50,148 nt of DNA from positions 1-50,148 of the forward strand of contig DATBLC010000003.1 in the NCBI GenBank assembly GCA_036555515.1, read 5' to 3'. The DNA is from DATACQ01 sp036555515 (GTDB taxonomy: Bacteria > Desulfobacterota > Binatia > UBA9968). This document shows, piece after piece, positions 8,537 through 16,895 of this stretch (its first letter is position 1; every line of letters starts with the position of its first letter). The notes beneath the pieces are model-generated. The model was not told where the DNA came from and did not search any database. It saw only the letters and a program-made list of their open reading frames with translations. The position numbers and the translations under genes are program-made.

Positions 8537-9231
8537 TCACCAGAGCCGGGCCCGGCCGATCAGTTGCCCTCCTTCGGTTTCAACGTCAAGGCGCAACTTC
8601 GCCCTGGGCGGGATGGAATCAAAGTAGCAGTGGGTCCAGAAACGAAAGCCCGCTTCTCGCCCGCCGACGATAATGTGAAAGGGCGAATCCCAGATCAATT
8701 TACCATTGATGTACCAGCGGTGACGCACTCGTTCCTTGAGCCCCATGGGAGCCTTGATCGCGGTAAGGCCGTATAACCAAAGCGCGCGCGCTGGCGGCAG
8801 TTCGGTTAACGGAGACCCGACCTGCATCTCCGTCCTTTGAAAGTCCGTGCCAATATCCACGGTGGCCAGACGCGACAGTGCCACCAGGACCACGAATAAA
8901 AAATTGCCGGAGGAAAGCGTGGCGCTGGCGTAATAGATCGGCAGGACAAAAAAGAGCACCTGGTAGAGATTTTTGTTAAGGAAGTTCGCCACCAAGCGGA
9001 TGCGTGGTGTCCACTTGGGCGGCACGCGCGGATGGCCGAGCAGTTTTGGCAGAAATAGACTGATAAGCCAGATCGCCCCAACATGGAACACCGCGATTCG
9101 AAGATAGGTGAAATCCCGCGCCCCAATCACATGATGCCGATGCCGAGCAGCAAGGCATATACGCTATGGGCCCACCAAAGTTTTTCTATGTGGCGTTGGA
9201 ACCATTGCAGCCTGGAGTGCTCGAGGTTCAA
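8537..9231 (-). pseudogene. DUF5924/DUF2914 membrane protein, frameshifted
   Basis: The main frame (8537-9130, GTG start) encodes about 197 residues: membrane helices near FHVGAIWLISLFLP and LYQVLFFVLPIYYA, then a C-terminal DUF2914 domain (APMGLKERVRHRWYINGK, GGREAGFRFWTHCYF, DVETEGGQLIGRARL). The true N-terminus is in another frame upstream, starting at a TTG (9231): LQWFQRHIEKLWWAHSVYAL then LLGIGIM and a TGA. One extra base (TGGATT instead of TGATT near 9127-9131) would join them as ...GIGIMW-IGARDFTYLR, about 231 residues. Either the gene is recently broken or the assembly lacks a base. The function is unknown. Confidence 0.7.
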
Positions 9232-9318
9232 GGAATTCCCGTCGTGTATGAACTTTTAAACTGTTGCCCCTTACTCGCAACTTTAGAACTTTGATCGGTG
9301 AACCCTGGAACGGCTACG

Positions 9319-10296
9319 TCACTTGCCGCTCAGCTCGCGGCGCACTTCGCGCAGGAGACGAAAATCCACCACTTTATCGATGGGAATATCGCCGATGTCT
9401 TTTTCCGACCTGCGGATCAGATCGAAGTGGATGTTCAACTGTTTTTCGCCAATGATCCCGTCGTCATTGAGGGCCTTGATAATGGCCTCATAGGATCCGC
9501 GCGCTATGTCGGGTTTGATCTTCCACTCTTTCTCGATGATTTTAATTGTCTCCTCGGAATTTTCCCTGGCAAAGCGCAGGCCGCGATAAATGGAACGGAC
9601 GACTTTTTTGACTTCCTGGGTGTTCTCTTTAATGCGCTTCTCCGTGGTGGTGTAGCCGTTGCTGGCGAATTCCACTGCATCGCCGACAAAGGCGATTTCG
9701 TGGTAGCCTTCCCGCTTGAGTATCGCGACGGCCGGCACCGGCACAATGATCGCGTCGGCGGCGCCCGCCTTCAACGCGCCGACGCGAGTGCTCTCATTGC
9801 CGAATTGCAGCAGCACGGCATTCTTCTCGTCGATGCCATGTTGTTTCAAAAGCAGCCGCGCCGAAAGGTCCGAAGTGCCGCCGAAAGTGCTGACGCCGAT
9901 CTTCTTGCCCTTGAGTTCCGCCACCGAGCGGAAATCTTTTTTGCCGACTAAATAATACATCGGACGGTCGGCGCCGTAAAAAATCGCTTTGAGAGGCGCG
10001 CCGCGGGCGGCCAGCCGGAGACCGGAATCTGCGAGCCCATGATACTGAACCTCGTTCAACAAGAGAGCATTGTGCGCCACCGTCGGTACCAGGCGAATCA
10101 ATTCGAGATCGATGCCTTCTTCCTTGAAGAAACCCCGATGGATGGCAACGATGAGCGGCAGGTATCCCATGGAATTGCCGGGCAGGGCGAGACGCACGCG
10201 ATCGGCGCCGCGGGCCGGCGCGGAAATTAACGGCAGCGCAAGGGCGATCACGAGCGCAAGACAACCGGTCCACATCGTTGAAATTTGGCGGCGCAT
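9319..10296 (-). CDS. ABC transporter substrate-binding protein (NMT1/SsuA-like)
   Basis: This 325-residue periplasmic solute-binding protein has an NMT1/thiamine-precursor or sulfonate-type fold. An earlier start at 10317 exists, but AAGGAGG lies 8 bases before the ATG at 10296, giving MRRQISTMWTGCLALVIALAL, a clean signal peptide cleaved after APARGA. Family motifs are GNSMGYLPLIVAIHRGFFKEEG, GLADSGLRLAARGAPLKAI, the lobe-linking KKIGVSTFGGTSDLSARLLL and AGAADAIIVPVPA. No permease or ATPase gene is adjacent, so it is an orphan binding protein, common in this type of genome. The ligand is unknown. Confidence 0.88.
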   Translation of the reverse strand: MRRQISTMWTGCLALVIALALPLISAPARGADRVRLALPGNSMGYLPLIVAIHRGFFKEEGIDLELIRLVPTVAHNALLLNEVQYHGLADSGLRLAARGAPLKAIFYGADRPMYYLVGKKDFRSVAELKGKKIGVSTFGGTSDLSARLLLKQHGIDEKNAVLLQFGNESTRVGALKAGAADAIIVPVPAVAILKREGYHEIAFVGDAVEFASNGYTTTEKRIKENTQEVKKVVRSIYRGLRFARENSEETIKIIEKEWKIKPDIARGSYEAIIKALNDDGIIGEKQLNIHFDLIRRSEKDIGDIPIDKVVDFRLLREVRRELSGK

Positions 10297-10482
10297 CAAA
10301 AATTCCTCCTTGATCATATCAAACGACTCCCTGCGGATTTGTCATAAAGCATCTCGCCGGATTATGCCGGTGGTAATCTTGTCAATCAAATAGCAGCGTC
10401 TGTGCGGCAGGACACGAGCAGGACAGGAACTTGACCCATGATCTCTTTACCCAGGAGTTCCGTCAAAGTCGTGTTGAAGAGA

Positions 10483-10690
10483 TTAAAAATCCCTCTAAAT
10501 CTCCCTTTACAATGGGAGACCTTTCATTTCCCCTTTGAAAAAGAAATCGCCGTCCGCCCTTCGACGAGGCTCAGGACGAATGGCTAAGTTTCTGAATTTT
10601 AGTGTGTCACCACCCGTTCCTGGTGAGCGTGTCGCACCACGAACGAAGTCTTTCACAGCTTCAGGGGGGAAGGGGGGATTTTTGGAAAAA
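10483..10690. repeat. Composite dispersed intergenic repeats
   Basis: The 515-base gap between 10297 and 10811 holds no convincing gene. It contains pieces of repeat families widespread in environmental bacterial genomes: a CCCTTCGACGAGGCTCAGGA block (10557-10576), a second GGTGAGCGTGTCGCACCACGA-like half near 10622, and C-rich and G-rich arms (AAAATCCCTCTAAATCTCCC near 10487, and GGGGGGAAGGGGGGATTTTT near 10664) that could pair over about 200 bases. I read this as nested non-coding hairpin repeats. Confidence 0.5.
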
Positions 10691-10811
10691 CGTGAATCGG
10701 AGTTTAAATGAGTAAAGTGCAAGTGACTCTGACATTGCCCTGCCTCTTTACCGCTGCCCGAAGATCATGTTACGTTCCGGGACTATAAAGTATCATGCGA
10801 GGGTAAAGCGA

Positions 10812-11564
10812 ATGCGAATCATCGAAAAATTATTTACCACAAAGGAGAACGGCGTCGCCGGCTTTTTGTCGTACCCCGAACGCTCCGAGCCCGGGCCGGC
10901 GCTGTTTCTTATCCATCCCAAGGGCGGTCTTGGCGAATATATCAAGACCGAGACGCGAAAATTTGCCAAGCTCGGCTACACCACTTTTGCGATCAACGTC
11001 TTTGAGCAGCTCGGTTATCCGGAGCCAACCCATATCGTCTCTGGATCACAGATCCAGGCCAAGACACCTGACCCGGAATTTACCCGTGTTCTCACCGAGG
11101 GTTGGCGTTTCTTGCTCAAGCAGCCGCATGTGAATAAGGAGCGGGTAGCCGTTTGCGGTTACTGCATGGGCGGGCGCATCGCCATTCATTTCGTCGCCGC
11201 CACGCCTGAAGTCCGCGCTTTTGTCGGCTACTATCCGACGGTGCGCGACGAACCCGAGACGCCTCTAAGACCCGTGCATCCGTCGGTCAGCGCGCGGAGG
11301 ATTCGCTGCCCGTCGATCAATTTATACGGGGCCGACGATGTCACTACCGTGCTGCCGGTGCAGGAACGGATGTGGCAAGCCTTCAAAGAAAACGGCCAGC
11401 CGCTGGAATGGCACTTCTTCCCTTTCGGCGGTCATGGTTACGTCGACCCCGGCGCGCCGGGATACAACGCCCATGCGGCCGACTTGTCATGGCCGCTAGT
11501 GGTGGACTTTATGGAACGCCATCTCAAGTGGAGCGCGCCGGAAGTGCGCAATCCCAACGTGTAA
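10812..11564 (+). CDS. Dienelactone hydrolase family protein
   Basis: This 250-residue cytoplasmic alpha/beta hydrolase has the cysteine nucleophile typical of dienelactone hydrolase. The nucleophile elbow is GYCMGG (Cys118), the acid lies in LYGADD and the histidine in GGHGY; HPKGGLGEY forms the oxyanion region. The start is the ATG at 10812 (MRIIEKLFTT); an upstream in-frame ATG gives an unlikely extension. Members open lactone rings in aromatic ring-cleavage pathways or act as carboxymethylenebutenolidases, and many in soil bacteria are uncharacterised. It stands alone, followed by MITE copy C. Confidence 0.9.
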   Translation: MRIIEKLFTTKENGVAGFLSYPERSEPGPALFLIHPKGGLGEYIKTETRKFAKLGYTTFAINVFEQLGYPEPTHIVSGSQIQAKTPDPEFTRVLTEGWRFLLKQPHVNKERVAVCGYCMGGRIAIHFVAATPEVRAFVGYYPTVRDEPETPLRPVHPSVSARRIRCPSINLYGADDVTTVLPVQERMWQAFKENGQPLEWHFFPFGGHGYVDPGAPGYNAHAADLSWPLVVDFMERHLKWSAPEVRNPNV

Positions 11565-11618
11565 AACGAAGGTATGAGCTCGTCTGGATCGTTTGCGAGA
11601 TCAGCAAACAGCGTTCAA

Positions 11619-11856
11619 CCCGGATTCCGCAGTTAGACTGAGGAGACGCCAAGCGAGATGGAACCCTGAAGTAGCGAAGGCGTCCAACTGTAAAATTTCA
11701 GAGTCATTTTGCACTTTGGCGTTTCCTCGTTATCAGGCTGAACTGGCTCTCACTGCACCACTGATTGATCTCTGCTTAGAGGCAGTAACCAATCGACTTC
11801 GCTACGGAACGGTTGCACCTTGCGGTACGCCATCGACGGCAACTGCGGAATCCGGG
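11619..11856 (-). mobile_element. MITE-like element, copy C (238 bp, diverged)
   Basis: Both termini are perfect (CCCGGATTCCGCA and TGCGGAATCCGGG). The flanking 5-bp duplication TTCAA is exact (11614-11618 and 11857-11861). The orientation is opposite to copies A, B and F. The body is diverged and about 28 bp shorter. The stretch next to the left end (GCGAAGGCGTCCAACTGTAA) still matches the family, but the three-hairpin core is largely lost. It lies between the convergent dienelactone hydrolase and the 85-residue gene. Confidence 0.8.
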
Positions 11857-11962
11857 TTCAAAACGTTCCCTTCGACATCCTCAAGGCTAATTACGAAGGC
11901 AAACCGTTCAAAACGTTCAAAACGACTGGAACGATTGGAACTTTTTGAACGATTTGAACGAC
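11857..11962. repeat. Degenerate GTTCAAAAC repeats
   Basis: Immediately after MITE copy C there is a run of imperfect 10-11-base units of the type CGTTCAAAA and its variants GACTGGAACGATTGGAAC and TTTTTGAACGATTTGAACGA. Units occur in both orientations, so the tract can fold back on itself. Similar runs are at 22949-22968, 23071-23099 and 33645-33680. The spacing is too irregular and the units too short for CRISPR. Confidence 0.6.
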
Positions 11963-11965
11963 GCG

Positions 11966-12223
11966 TTATTCCCGACCGCGGATCGTGCTTTTCAATTCCT
12001 CGATCGTCATTTTGCCGGTCACCAGCCGCTGCAGATCCGATGCGCTCACCGGATGGCGCAAATCGCCGAGCTTCAAGTCCCAGTGAAAAATGCCGCCTAG
12101 GGCCGGCAAGGCGTCCGGCAGGCGCTGGTCCATATGTGATATGGAAATTTCATTGCCACGGTAAACGCCGCGCACATCGGCGCGGTTGGCGCGGCACCAG
12201 CCGAGCACGTCTTCGAACGTCAT
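11966..12223 (-). CDS. Hypothetical 85-residue protein
   Basis: I do not recognise this small soluble protein. It begins one base after the cupin stop region on the same strand, so it is probably the second gene of a two-gene operon. The sequence has a basic, helical C-terminus (SASDLQRLVTGKMTIEELKS) and a central IFHWDLKLGDLRHPVS segment. It has no signal peptide, membrane helix or metal-binding cluster. Its close coupling to a cupin gene suggests a related role, but nothing more can be claimed. Confidence 0.6.
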   Translation of the reverse strand: MTFEDVLGWCRANRADVRGVYRGNEISISHMDQRLPDALPALGGIFHWDLKLGDLRHPVSASDLQRLVTGKMTIEELKSTIRGRE

Positions 12224-12224
12224 A

Positions 12225-12665
12225 CTAATCCCGTTTCTCTTCCACGGGGTCCACCGGGTTGAGCAGGTGTTCTTTCAGGCCGGTATGATAGCCGTAAATG
12301 ACTTTGCCGATCTTCGGTCGTGGCTTTGGTTCGGTGCTGACCTGATACAGGATGAGCCGCTCGGTGCCGGTGTTATTGAGCTGGTAAAAAAATCCCGCCG
12401 GCACATGGACGGCCTGGTGCTGCGTTAAATGATACTCTTCTCCGTCCTTGAGGCCCTTCATCGTGCATTCACCTTGCACCACGAAGAAGGTATGGTCCGA
12501 CCCTGGATGGCAGTGCAACTCGTCGTTTACCCCCGGCTCGTAGCAGTTGAGTGCGATATGGCAACGCTCGGTCTGCGTGGGGCGAACATAATTCCGGCCC
12601 GTCGGCCGGCCCCAGACGGCTTGCTTTTCCGTATCGACGATCGTGATTTTAGTAATTGCTTCCAT
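12225..12665 (-). CDS. Cupin domain protein
   Basis: This 146-residue single-domain cupin starts at the ATG at 12665 (MEAITKITIVDTEKQAVWGR), preceded by AGGAGG with 7 bases spacing. The metal-binding motifs are recognisable: ELHCHPGSDHTFFVVQGE supplies two histidines and a glutamate, and HQAVHVPAGFFYQLNN supplies the later histidine. Such small cupins bind a metal and act as dioxygenases, isomerases or ligand sensors; the specific activity cannot be told. It is followed on the same strand by a small hypothetical gene, and the pair stands apart from the catabolic cluster downstream. Confidence 0.85.
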   Translation of the reverse strand: MEAITKITIVDTEKQAVWGRPTGRNYVRPTQTERCHIALNCYEPGVNDELHCHPGSDHTFFVVQGECTMKGLKDGEEYHLTQHQAVHVPAGFFYQLNNTGTERLILYQVSTEPKPRPKIGKVIYGYHTGLKEHLLNPVDPVEEKRD

Positions 12666-12973
12666 TGTGTTCCTCCTGGTAGCTGCGCTTGCGCGCACTA
12701 TCCGAAATTATTGGGCGAATTTACAGGAGAAGCGCCCACCGGTGCAAGGGTCTGGAATCGGCCGCAACTTCGCCACAAGCCATCCCAGGCCCTGACCTGG
12801 CTGACCAGGCCCGGTCTTTCGACACCAAGCGCCTGAACGGCACCCTGATACTTAATGCGGCTTTGTGAAAAATAAACGTTATTTCAACACCTTAGCCAGT
12901 GCCTCCAGACCGTCTCTTGGACGTCTAAGCAGAGGATGGTATGAGTAATCTCGCTTACTCCATGGAGGTTAAC

Positions 12974-13036
12974 ATGTCCGTAAAAATTGATTTTCTCGCC
13001 ACCCCTAAACGGCCTAAGAAGCGGCGCCAGAAATAG
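12974..13036 (+). CDS. Possible 20-residue basic peptide
   Basis: A short frame encodes MSVKIDFLATPKRPKKRRQK and ends in TAG. GGAGG (12964-12968) lies 5 bases before its ATG, an unusually good ribosome site for chance sequence, and a further in-frame ATG at 12941 would lengthen it to 31 residues. The C-terminus is strongly basic. It runs into the truncated MITE fragment, so it could instead be the remnant of a longer gene. It is uncertain. Confidence 0.3.
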   Translation: MSVKIDFLATPKRPKKRRQK

Positions 13037-13039
13037 CAA

Positions 13040-13116
13040 TCTTACAGTTGGACGCCTTCGCTACTCCAGGGTTCCACCTCGCTTGGCGTCTCCTCAGCCT
13101 AACTGCGGAATCCGGG
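13040..13116 (+). mobile_element. MITE-like element, copy D (right-end fragment)
   Basis: Only the right 75-77 bases of the element remain, from CTTACAGTTGGACGCC to the perfect terminus TGCGGAATCCGGG. The left part and its target duplicate are missing. The base context after the terminus is TTCAA, matching the target type of the complete copies. The stop codon of the minus-strand amidohydrolase (TGA, 13118-13120) lies within this flanking pentamer. Confidence 0.75.
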
Positions 13117-13117
13117 T

Positions 13118-14185
13118 TCAAACTCCGTAAAGGCGCTTCGGATTATCGCCCAGAATCTTTTGCCCTAGCGACTCGGTGATTTTGCCACTGCGCGCTAGCG
13201 TTTGGATAGCCTCAATGTCGTTGGAATAGTCGGCGTGGCCGTAGTCGGTACCGACGGTAAGATTGTCCTCACCCGCGTACTCGACGACATAGGAGAAATC
13301 ATCCGTAGTCTGACAGGCGACATAGACGCGGTTGTCGCGCAACAGGCTGGCGGCAACGAGATTGCGCTCTTTTGGACGAACCTGGGACAACGCATGGCCG
13401 GCGTACTTTCGCTGAAACTCCCGCTCGGCGCGCGTGCGAATAACCAGATCATTGATCGCGTAGGGTATCCATTGGGAGGTTGTCTCCACGAACGACCAGC
13501 GCAGGCTTGGAAACCTGTCCGGCACCCCCTGATAAATCAAGTTATTAAACGCGCCTACGGACGGAAGCTTGAAGCGTGAAAAGACATCCAATCCGAAGTG
13601 ATCGTAGTAGCCGAAATTTCCCGTGCCGGCGTGAACGCAAATGGGCAGGTCAAGCCGTTGAGCCTCTTCGTAGAGGGGAAACAGGGAGCTATCCGAAAGC
13701 AGGCGCTCGCCCTCGAATCCGCGCATGAACACGCCGCATGCGCCGTTGGCCTTGCCGAGATTGATTTCTTCAATGGCGCGGTCCATGCGCCGAAGCGGCG
13801 GCAGCACAATCCATCGAAGCCGGCCTTTCGCCAATTTCCAGATATGGGCCAGCCAGCGGTTGTATCCTCGACAGAGCGCCAGTTCCACTTCCGCTCGGGC
13901 CGTCAACGGCCGCAAGAACAGCGTTGGGTAAAGAACCTGAATATCGATGCCCAGCGAATCCATATGAGCGAGCCGCGCGGCAACGTCAGTGAGGTCGCGG
14001 GACTCAGCGGGGACATTGAGGCCGAGATTGGAGTTTGGAAACACGCGGTCGTCGATGCGCCAAAACTCGATGCTGTTTTTGGTCGAAACCAAAAGCTCTG
14101 GCGCAAAGCGGCGGTCTTCCTCCAACATGAAACTCCACGTTTGCTCCGTTTCAATCACGTGCGCGTCGGCATCGATGACGCTCAT
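13118..14185 (-). CDS. Amidohydrolase-2 family hydrolase or decarboxylase
   Basis: This 355-residue metal-dependent TIM-barrel protein belongs to the amidohydrolase-2 (ACMS decarboxylase-like) family. The N-terminal DADAHVIE has the metal-binding pattern. Further motifs are QVLYPTLFLRPL, RWIVLPPLRRMDRAIEEI, PICVHAGTGNFGYYDHFGLD, and GTDYGHADYSND with the late catalytic aspartate. AAGGAGG precedes the ATG. It is probably the last gene of a seven-gene minus-strand cluster reaching to 19662, 111 bases after the CBS gene. Members decarboxylate or hydrolyse aromatic acids and lactones. The stop codon abuts a MITE fragment. Confidence 0.88.
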   Translation of the reverse strand: MSVIDADAHVIETEQTWSFMLEEDRRFAPELLVSTKNSIEFWRIDDRVFPNSNLGLNVPAESRDLTDVAARLAHMDSLGIDIQVLYPTLFLRPLTARAEVELALCRGYNRWLAHIWKLAKGRLRWIVLPPLRRMDRAIEEINLGKANGACGVFMRGFEGERLLSDSSLFPLYEEAQRLDLPICVHAGTGNFGYYDHFGLDVFSRFKLPSVGAFNNLIYQGVPDRFPSLRWSFVETTSQWIPYAINDLVIRTRAEREFQRKYAGHALSQVRPKERNLVAASLLRDNRVYVACQTTDDFSYVVEYAGEDNLTVGTDYGHADYSNDIEAIQTLARSGKITESLGQKILGDNPKRLYGV

Positions 14186-14296
14186 AGTTGCTTTTCCTCC
14201 TTTGAGGTTCGAAGCACAATGCTGAAAAATCCCATTCTAAATAATTCGGCATGGCGATTCCCTGTTCCTTATTCTCAATCTTCGATTGGCGCGTAT

Positions 14297-14725
14297 TTAC
14301 CCGCTGATGTAGCGTACCAACTGTTCGATAATAAACTTCTGGTCGGCGATGATCGATTTGACCAGATCGCCGATGGAGATCAAGCCGACTAACTTGCCTT
14401 TGTCCATAACGGGAAGGTGGCGGACGCGTTTTTCAGTGACTAACGCCATGCATTCTTCGATGGCTTGGTCCGAATGAGTATAAACCACGGGGCTGGTCAT
14501 TATTTCTTTGACCGCCGTGGTGGGAGAGGCGCGGCCCAATAGAACGATTTTACGCGCGTAGTCGCGCTCGGAGAGGACGCCGACCACTCGATCGCCCTCC
14601 ATGACTACCAGCGCGCCAATTTCTTTCTCGGCCATGAGTCGCAGCGCATCAAATACCGTGGCTCCTGGTTCGACGCACCAAACTTCATGCCCTTTCGCTG
14701 CCAGGATGTCTCGAACCGTCTTCAT
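14297..14725 (-). CDS. CBS-pair domain protein
   Basis: This 142-residue protein consists of two CBS motifs, about residues 8-60 (VEPGATVFDALRLMAEKEIG, ALVVMEGDRVVGVLSERDYA) and 74-125 (VVYTHSDQAIEECMALVTEK, LPVMDKGKLVGLISIGDLVK). Stand-alone CBS pairs bind adenosine nucleotides and signal energy state. GGAGGTCTCCC precedes the ATG. It follows the two E1 dehydrogenase subunits by 82 bases in the same direction, so it may sense ATP/AMP for that enzyme; this is inference from position only. Confidence 0.92.
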   Translation of the reverse strand: MKTVRDILAAKGHEVWCVEPGATVFDALRLMAEKEIGALVVMEGDRVVGVLSERDYARKIVLLGRASPTTAVKEIMTSPVVYTHSDQAIEECMALVTEKRVRHLPVMDKGKLVGLISIGDLVKSIIADQKFIIEQLVRYISG

Positions 14726-14807
14726 GGGAGACCTCCTTTCAGAACAAACGCAGCGCCAATGGCTCTGTACGCTCAGCGCGAAGATCGCTCTTGACCGAGG
14801 GGAGATC

Positions 14808-15785
14808 TTATTTCACCAACTGGCGCGCGGCCTCGACGATGCGCTCGGCCGTGGGAGTCACATAGTCCTCCAGCGACACCGCAAAGGGCACGGGCACATG
14901 TGGGATCGTCACACGCTTGATTGGCGCGCGGAGGCTGGTGAACGCTTCGTCTGCCATAATGGCGGCAAGTCCTGACGCGACGCTGCAATTATCGTGGCTT
15001 TCATCGGTGACCACCAACCGGCCGGTCTTTTTGACGGAAGCGAGCAAAGTCGCTTTATCGAGAGGCTCCAATGTCCGAGGGTCCACGACTTCGGCCGAGA
15101 TTCCATCTTTCGCCAAAGCTTCGGCAGCGGCCAGCGCCCGCGGCACTTGCACGCCAGTGGCGATGATGGTTACGTCGCGGCCTTCGCGTTTTACCGCGGC
15201 TTGACCGAAAGGAATGTCATACTCCCCGTCTGGCACCGCGCCGCGCTGGTCCATGAGCCGCTCATGGGCAAAGAAGATCGTCGGGTCCTGGCTTTTCAAA
15301 AGCGCCGTGCGCAGCAATCCTTTGGCGTCCGCCGGACTGGACGGCATCGCCACTTGCAAGCCCGGCGTGTTCCAATACCAGGGCTGCGGGCTTCCCGAAT
15401 GTTGCACGCCGCCGCCGCCGCGAATGCCATAGCGCATGAAATAGGTCACAGGGACGTTGGTTTGCCCGGCGGAGTTCGAGTAGGCAATGGCTGCCTCATT
15501 GACGATCTGCGGAATCGCTTCGTAGGAAAAAGTCGCGGTGCCGATATCGACCAGGGGCCTCAAGCCAGCCATCGCGGCTCCCGCGGCGATACCGCAGAAA
15601 CCGAGCTCGGCAATGGGCGGGGACTTTATGCGGCTCGCATATTTCTGGCGCAAGCGGGCGACTTCAGCTTGACCTGGGCCGCTGCTGACCAGGCCGCCAC
15701 CGATCAATACTACGCGCGGATCTTGCGCCAAGCATTCGCTAAGCGCGCTGACGAGGGCCTCACCAATGGTCATTTCTCGTGGCAT
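14808..15785 (-). CDS. 2-oxoacid/acetoin dehydrogenase E1 component, beta subunit
   Basis: This 325-residue transketolase-like protein is the beta chain of a thiamine-diphosphate dehydrogenase. Typical motifs are GEALVSALSECLAQDPRVVLIG, ELGFCGIAAGAAMAGLRPLVDIG, RYGIRGGGGVQHSGSPQPWY, and a C-terminal transketolase domain with EVVDPRTLEPLDKATLL and VVTDESHDNC. It begins 2 bases after the alpha-subunit stop codon, so the two are coupled. No lipoyl E2 or E3 gene is in the window. The pair may share them with another complex or act as a decarboxylase on its own. The substrate cannot be read from the sequence. Confidence 0.9.
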   Translation of the reverse strand: MPREMTIGEALVSALSECLAQDPRVVLIGGGLVSSGPGQAEVARLRQKYASRIKSPPIAELGFCGIAAGAAMAGLRPLVDIGTATFSYEAIPQIVNEAAIAYSNSAGQTNVPVTYFMRYGIRGGGGVQHSGSPQPWYWNTPGLQVAMPSSPADAKGLLRTALLKSQDPTIFFAHERLMDQRGAVPDGEYDIPFGQAAVKREGRDVTIIATGVQVPRALAAAEALAKDGISAEVVDPRTLEPLDKATLLASVKKTGRLVVTDESHDNCSVASGLAAIMADEAFTSLRAPIKRVTIPHVPVPFAVSLEDYVTPTAERIVEAARQLVK

Positions 15786-15787
15786 GG

Positions 15788-16810
15788 CTAGTTACCCCTT
15801 CCCGCATAGGCGAAGTTGAGAGCCGCTTTTGGATCAGGGAGGGGGCTTTCCACCGCGAAACGCGCGGCCGCGTCCGCTTCTTTGCGAACTTCTTCGTCTA
15901 GCCGCGCGATTTCGTCACGGCTAAATCCCCCACTCTTCACCAGTTCCCGCGCATAGATGAGCACGGGATCACCTTCCGCGCACCAGGAACGCGCGCTTTC
16001 CGGTATTGCGCCGGCGTCCCAAGCCCAATTGATGTCGGTAGCACCGGCAATCAGTTTCGGGTGGGCGCCTTCGTTGCCGGGCCAGGGATGGGTTTGCGCC
16101 TCGACAAAGAACGGCCCTTCACCGGCGCGCGTGCGCCGTGCGAGTTCCGCTGTCGTCTTATGCACCAGCCCGACGTCGTCGCCGTCGACGACGGTAGTTT
16201 CAACGTCGAGCGCGCGCGCGACATTGGCGAGCTCTTTCGCGCTATGGCTTGAACCGCTGCGGCCTGCGCGCCGGTAGTTGTTCTCCATCATAAAAATCAG
16301 CGGCAGTTGCCAAAGCCTGGCGATGTTCAAGGCTTCGTAGAAAACTCCTTCTTCCATCGCGCCGTCGCCAAAGAAAGCCACCGAAATGGCCTTTGTTTGC
16401 TGGACCTGTGAAGCTAATGCCGTCCCGGCGGCAAGCGCGAGACAACCGCCGACGATAGCCGAGGTGTGGAGGATTTTTAGATTGGGCGCGGCCACGTGAA
16501 AGGTCCCCCCGCGCCCGAGGCAGTAACCGGTTTCACGGCCGATAATTTCGGCCAAAACTTTCTTTGGATCGCCGCCTTTGGCGATCACGTGGCCGTGATT
16601 TCGGTGTGTGCTGAAGACATAATCCTCAGGCGCCAGGGCCGCGCAGACGCCGGCTCCGGTGGCCTCTTGGCCGATATAGACGTGAAAATGGCCGCGAATG
16701 AGCCCCTCATAGTCTTCGTTGAACCGAATAACGTGCTCTTCGGCGCGCCGCATCATGAGCATCTTGCGCAAAATGCCGATCTGTTGGTCGCGTGAAATTT
16801 CAGGTAACAT
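15788..16810 (-). CDS. 2-oxoacid/acetoin dehydrogenase E1 component, alpha subunit
   Basis: This 340-residue thiamine-diphosphate-binding alpha chain resembles AcoA/PdhA. Visible motifs are RRAEEHVIRFNEDYEGLIRG, HVYIGQEATGAGVCAAL, STHRNHGHVIAKG, and the ThDP signature GDGAMEEGVFYEALNIA ending in MMENN. The phosphorylation-loop region is GRSGSSHSAKELANVAR. GGAGG lies 4 bases before the ATG. It directly precedes the beta subunit. A terminator-like hairpin lies between it and the upstream CmcJ-like gene, so expression may partly uncouple from the first three genes of the cluster. Confidence 0.9.
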   Translation of the reverse strand: MLPEISRDQQIGILRKMLMMRRAEEHVIRFNEDYEGLIRGHFHVYIGQEATGAGVCAALAPEDYVFSTHRNHGHVIAKGGDPKKVLAEIIGRETGYCLGRGGTFHVAAPNLKILHTSAIVGGCLALAAGTALASQVQQTKAISVAFFGDGAMEEGVFYEALNIARLWQLPLIFMMENNYRRAGRSGSSHSAKELANVARALDVETTVVDGDDVGLVHKTTAELARRTRAGEGPFFVEAQTHPWPGNEGAHPKLIAGATDINWAWDAGAIPESARSWCAEGDPVLIYARELVKSGGFSRDEIARLDEEVRKEADAAARFAVESPLPDPKAALNFAYAGRGN

Positions 16811-16835
16811 TTTTCCTCCAAGCGTTTGTGTCCAT

Positions 16836-16881
16836 AAAAAAGGGGCGCGCCCGTCCGCTCGTGACGAGTCATGCCCCCTTG
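16836..16881 (-). terminator. Terminator-like hairpin upstream of the E1 alpha gene
   Basis: Read on the minus strand, AAGGGGGC pairs with GCCCCTT, with an inner CTCGT/CGAG hairpin, and is followed at once by six T residues. It lies after the stop of the CmcJ-like gene and before the E1 alpha gene, so it may end or attenuate transcription within the cluster. Confidence 0.55.
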
Positions 16882-16895
16882 TTTTTCAACGGCAG

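Noticed and set aside
11857..11962. CRISPR array
   Set aside because: Units are 10-11 bases, degenerate, in both orientations and without regular spacers; no cas genes are present.
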